A stretch of 9,445 bases of DNA from Clostridium sp. CAG:1024 (GTDB lineage: Bacteria > Bacillota > Clostridia > Christensenellales > CAG-138): assembly GCA_000432015.1 (NCBI GenBank), contig HF985527.1, positions 6,740 to 16,184 of the forward strand, in the 5' to 3' direction. Positions 7,401-9,445 of the stretch are shown here, one piece after another; position 1 is the first letter of the stretch, and every line of letters starts with the position of its first letter. Under the pieces are notes generated by a model. The model was given only the letters and a program-made list of their open reading frames with translations, was not told the DNA's origin and did not search any database. A program made the translations under genes and the position numbers.

Positions 7401-7614
7401 TGTACCGCGGGATGAGATCCTTGATGGCGCGCGTCTCGACGTGGCCGATGTGCGGGCGGCCGTTCGCGGTCGGCGGACCGTCGAAGAAGGTATAGGTCTC
7501 CTGTCCCTTTCGCAGCTCTACGCTCTTTTCAAAGACCTCGTTCTCCTTCCAGAACTCGAGGATCTCCTTCTCGCGCGGAACAAAATTCATGTCCGTTGTG
7601 ACTTTTTTGTACAT
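4495..7614 (-). CDS. ileS: Isoleucyl-tRNA synthetase
   Basis: A 1,039-residue class I aminoacyl-tRNA synthetase that charges tRNA-Ile with isoleucine and edits valine. Motifs: HIGH at 55-58 (GRPHIGHVE), GWDTHGLPVE near 84-93, a CPRC pair at 182-185, the editing-domain AWTTTPWTLPSN at about 221-232 and GTGIVHNAPAFGEDD further on, a second cysteine set (CECGHEH, CPACGK), and KMSKH at 591-595, where the family consensus is KMSKS/R. An anticodon-binding helical domain follows (DAWVLSRLN...NWYVRRCRERYWGG), then a long C-terminal region with LKTLGPRYGK. Length and motifs fit the longer type-2, eukaryote-like IleRS rather than the roughly 930-residue bacterial type. The ATG at 7614 has GGAGGA 6 bases upstream; the open frame continues 5' only through the T-box leader. 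Regulation is by that T-box. Confidence 0.97.
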   Translation of the reverse strand: MYKKVTTDMNFVPREKEILEFWKENEVFEKSVELRKGQETYTFFDGPPTANGRPHIGHVETRAIKDLIPRYKTMKGYDVLRKAGWDTHGLPVELEVEKMLGLDGKEQIEAYGVEPFIKECKKSVWKYKTEWEQMSDRVAFWADMKDPYITYDNNYIESEWWALKKIWEKGLLYKGHKIVPYCPRCGTALSSHEVAQGYKDVTETSATCRFRCTDEDASYLAWTTTPWTLPSNVCLCVNANVDYCRAKKDGEIFILAKDLVPNVLGEEAEIVDVFPGSALVGRSYEPLFDCTEKAVKGKKAFYVIADDYVTTTDGTGIVHNAPAFGEDDARVCRENKLPFIQLVDTRGRMCGGTPWDGTFVKDADPLVLEALKEKGLLFAAPVFTHSYPYCWRCDTPLIYYARETWFIKMTAVRDKLIEFNQRINWYPDNIKDGRMGNFLEGVIDWGLSRERYWGTPLPVWTCECGHEHVIGSIAELKQMSRNCPDDIELHKPYIDQVEVVCPACGKIMKREPVVIDCWFDSGSMPFAQWHYPFENQDVFEKRYPANFISEAIDQTRGWFYTLLAISTCLFDEPAFKNCVVMGHVQDMEGRKMSKHLGNVVSPWDVLDKQGADAVRWYFYASSMPWLPCRFSGDAVSEMQRKFMGTLWNTYAFYVLYADIDKFDPTKYRLEDCKLSEMDAWVLSRLNTLVKTVDENLAAFRITESARAMQDFVDELSNWYVRRCRERYWGGEETPDKVAAYMTLYTVLETMARLSAPFTPFMAEQIYQNIVRTVDKDAPLSVHLTSFPAADTRRIDPALEENMARVLGIVTLGRAARNASSMKIRQPLAAMYVQGETMPAEFSDIIADELNIKKVAFVEDASGFISYRVKPQLKTLGPRYGKILPAIREHLAGEGVGDAVVKATANGGVYTAEVADTEIRLTAEDVLVSTEQKAGFVSESDAGLTVVLDTNLNDALIEEGFAREIVSKVQTMRKEAGFEVADHIVLGYAGSERIAEIFRDYGDGILSDVLGDALLEGGPDGYVKEWNINGETVTLGVKCV

Positions 7615-7677
7615 TGTGCTTCCTCCATGCGCATTCGTTCGTTCTTGAAACTCCGGCTGCGGCGCGTTCACGCCGAT

Positions 7678-7714
7678 AAAAAACGGCTCCTCGTCCTTGC
7701 GGGACGAAAAGCCG
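7678..7714 (-). terminator. T-box-controlled intrinsic terminator of ileS
   Basis: The minus strand forms a 13-bp stem, CGGCTTTTCGTCC with GGACGAGGAGCCG (two G-U pairs), around a 4-base loop. It is followed directly by TTTTTT at 7683-7678. The upstream arm contains the CGTCC part of the conserved T-box sequence, so antiterminator and terminator exclude one another. Confidence 0.93.
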
Positions 7715-7937
7715 ACGCTTTCCGCGGTACCACCCGGTGTTGACGGGTCTGCATCGCAAGCCCGTCCGCTCTGGTCTCCCTGTAACGTGAGAAACACGTC
7801 GTCCGTTACCGGCAGCGCCGCTGTGTTCACGGACGCGCTCGCGGGTGATGTTCGGTGAATGCACGGCCGCCGCCTTGCACCGGATGCGGCTCGCTCCTGA
7901 CCTGCGTTTTCCCTACTCGTCCCGTTCAACGCTTTAC
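7678..7937 (-). ncRNA. T-box riboswitch, isoleucine-specific
   Basis: A leader of about 260 bases ahead of ileS. The T-box core GGGTGGTACCGCGG is at 7735-7722; its UGG(U) would pair with the free CCA end of uncharged tRNA. CGGG at 7736-7733 can pair with CCCG at 7703-7700 to form the antiterminator. Stem I is closed by GGACG (7922-7918) with CGTCC (7835-7831), and the AGTA motif follows its 5' arm. The specifier region reads GAAC-ATC-ACCC, placing an isoleucine codon AUC at 7849-7847, followed by the usual A. A Stem III-like hairpin with GACGGG/CCCGTC arms precedes the core. When uncharged tRNA-Ile accumulates, the terminator is expected to be disrupted and ileS transcribed. Confidence 0.93.
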
Positions 7938-7943
7938 CCCGAT

Positions 7944-7972
7944 AGTATACCCGCCAAACGGCATTTTGTAAA
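7944..7972 (-). promoter_or_regulatory. Promoter of the T-box/ileS transcript
   Basis: The minus strand reads TTTACA (7972-7967), a 17-base spacer and TATACT (7949-7944), with the start expected near 7937, just before T-box Stem I. The promoter begins 38 bases after the MATE stop codon. I see no U-tract terminator in between, so some read-through from the MATE gene into the T-box leader is possible. Confidence 0.85.
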
Positions 7973-8010
7973 GGCCGCGCGAAAATTTTGGCTGTTTTTC
8001 TCCCTCTGCG

Positions 8011-9348
8011 TCAGCCATCCTCATGCGCCGCTGCCGCCGCATAGTAGCCCGTCGTGCGGCTGCGATAGAGCATGAGCAGTCCGCGGACGCACAGCTCGAC
8101 GGCCATGGCAATCCACATGCCGTGCAGTCCGAGCGGCGGCGTGAGCAGCAGTGCAAGGCCGATGCGTATGACCCAAATGCTTCCGAGGTTCATGAGACTC
8201 GGCACCAGCGTGTCGCCCGCGCCGCGCAGCGCGCCTGCGCCAACGATGGAAACGCCGAACAGCGGCTCGACAAGCAGTACAATGCGGAGTACCTCTGCGG
8301 CGAGTTTCCGCACGGCGGGATCGGGTGTGAGTATGCGGAACACGAGCGGGCAGATAGCGCACATGACAAGCGCCGCGCCGCCCATGATCGCCGCGCCCAT
8401 CGCCGTACAGATCCTGCCGTAGCGCCGCGCCGTCTCCTCATCCCCTGCGCCGACGCTCAGGCCGACAAGGGTGGTAGCAGCCGTGCCGATGCCGTAGCCC
8501 GGCATGTAGCACAGGCTCTCCGCGGTCACTGCAAAGGAATTGGCGGCGATCGCGACAGCGCCGAGCGGCGCGATGATTGCGGTCGAAACGACCATGGCAC
8601 CGTTCATGGCGATCTCCTGGATCGCAAGCGGCGTGCCGAGACGGATCGCACGTTTGATGATCTTCGGGTCAAACGCGCAGCGCTCCCTTCGCAGATGCAG
8701 CGCGGGACTCGCCACGCAGCAGCGCCAGAGCATCAAAAGCGCGATGGCCGCGCAGGCAAGCGCCGTACCGATGCCCGCGCCGAGCACGCCGAAGCGCGGA
8801 ATGAACAGGGCGTTGAATACGACGTCCAGCGCGCACATGACGCTGTTCAGGATGCTTGGCGTGAGAATATCGCCGCTGCACTGCAAAAAAGAAGCGGCAA
8901 GCGAATTGAGCTGCAAAAACGGGACCATGAGCGCAAACACGAGAAAATAGTCGGAGGCGTCGCCGCGGATGGCTTCCTCCCCGCCGAGCCAGACGGGAAG
9001 CGGGCGGCTGATCGCTATGCCCGCGAGACACAGCACGGCCGACAGCAAAAGCGCGGCGATCAGTCCGTGACGAACGACGTGCCTTGCATCTTCTTCGCTG
9101 CCGCCGCCGATATGATGCGCGACCTGCACCGAAAAGCCTGCGGACAGGGCATAGGTAACGCCGCTGAACAGCCATGTGCTCGTGGCGACAAGGCCGATCG
9201 ACGCGGTCGCATTCGCGCCCAACGCGCCCACCATGGCAGAGTCGATGTACTGCATCAAGATGGATGTGATCTGCGTGAGAATGGCGGGCAGGCTCAGGCG
9301 CCACACCTGCCGAATATACGGTTTCAGCTCCGCAATACGATACTTCAT
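8011..9348 (-). CDS. MATE-family multidrug/toxin efflux transporter
   Basis: A 445-residue inner-membrane protein with about twelve membrane segments in two homologous MatE halves (about 16-210 and 235-430). The halves mirror one another: FLQCSGDILTPSILN at 154-168 matches ALRGAGDTLVPSLMN at 373-387. TM1 carries the typical YIDSAMVGALG with Asp36, and each half has a Gly-rich loop followed by an acidic helix (GGGSEEDARH, GAGDEETARRYGR). MATE proteins exchange Na+ or H+ for cationic drugs or metabolites; the substrate here is unknown. Length is normal for the family and nothing appears broken. The ATG at 9348 has no Shine-Dalgarno sequence upstream, unlike its neighbours, and a promoter -10 box ends only 7 bases before it, so the mRNA is probably leaderless. 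Its stop lies 38 bases before the ileS promoter. Confidence 0.94.
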   Translation of the reverse strand: MKYRIAELKPYIRQVWRLSLPAILTQITSILMQYIDSAMVGALGANATASIGLVATSTWLFSGVTYALSAGFSVQVAHHIGGGSEEDARHVVRHGLIAALLLSAVLCLAGIAISRPLPVWLGGEEAIRGDASDYFLVFALMVPFLQLNSLAASFLQCSGDILTPSILNSVMCALDVVFNALFIPRFGVLGAGIGTALACAAIALLMLWRCCVASPALHLRRERCAFDPKIIKRAIRLGTPLAIQEIAMNGAMVVSTAIIAPLGAVAIAANSFAVTAESLCYMPGYGIGTAATTLVGLSVGAGDEETARRYGRICTAMGAAIMGGAALVMCAICPLVFRILTPDPAVRKLAAEVLRIVLLVEPLFGVSIVGAGALRGAGDTLVPSLMNLGSIWVIRIGLALLLTPPLGLHGMWIAMAVELCVRGLLMLYRSRTTGYYAAAAAHEDG

Positions 9349-9355
9349 TCTAGGG

Positions 9356-9384
9356 ATTGTACTAAATTTCGTCCGGAAAGTCCA
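9356..9384 (-). promoter_or_regulatory. Likely promoter of the MATE gene giving a leaderless mRNA
   Basis: The minus strand reads TGGACT (9384-9379), a 17-base spacer and TACAAT (9361-9356), matching the consensus boxes at 4 and 5 of 6 positions. The expected start falls on or next to the ATG at 9348. A second -10-like GATAAT at 9403-9398 has no good -35 partner. Confidence 0.6.
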
Positions 9385-9392
9385 GCAGCGAT

Positions 9393-9425
9393 GTGCAATT
9401 ATCCCTGTTTTTCACACAATTGCAC
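9393..9425. repeat. 8-bp inverted repeat upstream of the MATE gene
   Basis: GTGCAATT (9393-9400) and AATTGCAC (9418-9425) are perfect inverted copies separated by 17 bases. They lie just upstream of the -35 box of the MATE promoter. They could bind a dimeric regulator or form a hairpin belonging to whatever lies beyond the window. No regulator for the site is visible here. The rest of the 97 bases upstream of the MATE gene holds no gene I can see. Confidence 0.45.
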
Positions 9426-9445
9426 CCCAAAAATCCCCCTTGAAC

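Noticed and set aside
3610..7743. A 1,377-codon open frame on the plus strand, antisense to ileS, the DUF554 gene and the start of the amidohydrolase gene
   Set aside because: Its predicted protein is rich in Arg, His, Ala and Asp with no recognisable domain, and it mirrors well-identified genes on the other strand. Stop-poor antisense frames are expected in GC-rich coding DNA.
7615..7929. N-terminal extension of the ileS open frame
   Set aside because: This stretch is the T-box leader with its terminator. IleRS similarity and a strong ribosome binding site both point to the ATG at 7614.
8669..9304. A 211-codon minus-strand open frame within the MATE gene
   Set aside because: It is an out-of-frame shadow of the MATE coding sequence with an Arg/His-rich product and no family motifs.
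1..9445. Defence system, prophage, IS element, CRISPR array or other mobile region
   Set aside because: No transposase, integrase, nuclease, phage or CRISPR-like repeat was seen on either strand. Composition is even and the genes are mostly ordinary chromosomal ones.

Overview
The window reads as a GC-rich stretch of a Bacillota (Firmicutes) chromosome, probably from a Clostridia-like, gut-type lineage. The grounds are a T-box riboswitch in front of an isoleucyl-tRNA synthetase of the long (about 1,040-residue) class, strong GGAGG-type ribosome binding sites, sigma-A-type promoters and a YtrA-type GntR regulator in an ABC operon. The lineage is an inference from gene style, not from any search. 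Genes are densely packed, and all but one lie on the minus strand.

Left block (about 1-1980, minus strand): a three-gene operon encodes an ABC ATPase, an ABC-2-type membrane subunit and a short GntR/YtrA-family repressor, each overlapping the next. A near-consensus promoter (TTGACA-N17-TATATT) drives it. A 25-bp near-palindrome overlaps the -10 box and probable start site, so the last gene very likely represses its own operon. A further gene may begin at the left edge through an ATGA overlap.

Middle (about 1980-2860): a divergent plus-strand promoter, back to back with the ABC promoter, reads a GNAT N-acetyltransferase that carries a C-terminal glycine-zipper hydrophobic tail. A hairpin between this gene and the convergent amidohydrolase looks like a terminator for both.

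Right block (about 2865-9445, minus strand): in transcription order this is a MATE-family efflux transporter (probably made from a leaderless or near-leaderless mRNA), then the T-box-controlled ileS gene, then a DUF554 membrane protein and an amidohydrolase-2-family metal-dependent hydrolase. The last two sit 19 bases apart and form a pair. They may be expressed partly by read-through from ileS, because no clear U-tract terminator is seen after ileS.

I see no phage, IS element, CRISPR array, toxin-antitoxin or defence island. The window is mostly ordinary chromosome. The points most worth a second look are the GNAT/glycine-zipper fusion, the compact divergent promoter with its operator, the leaderless MATE start and the ileS T-box.
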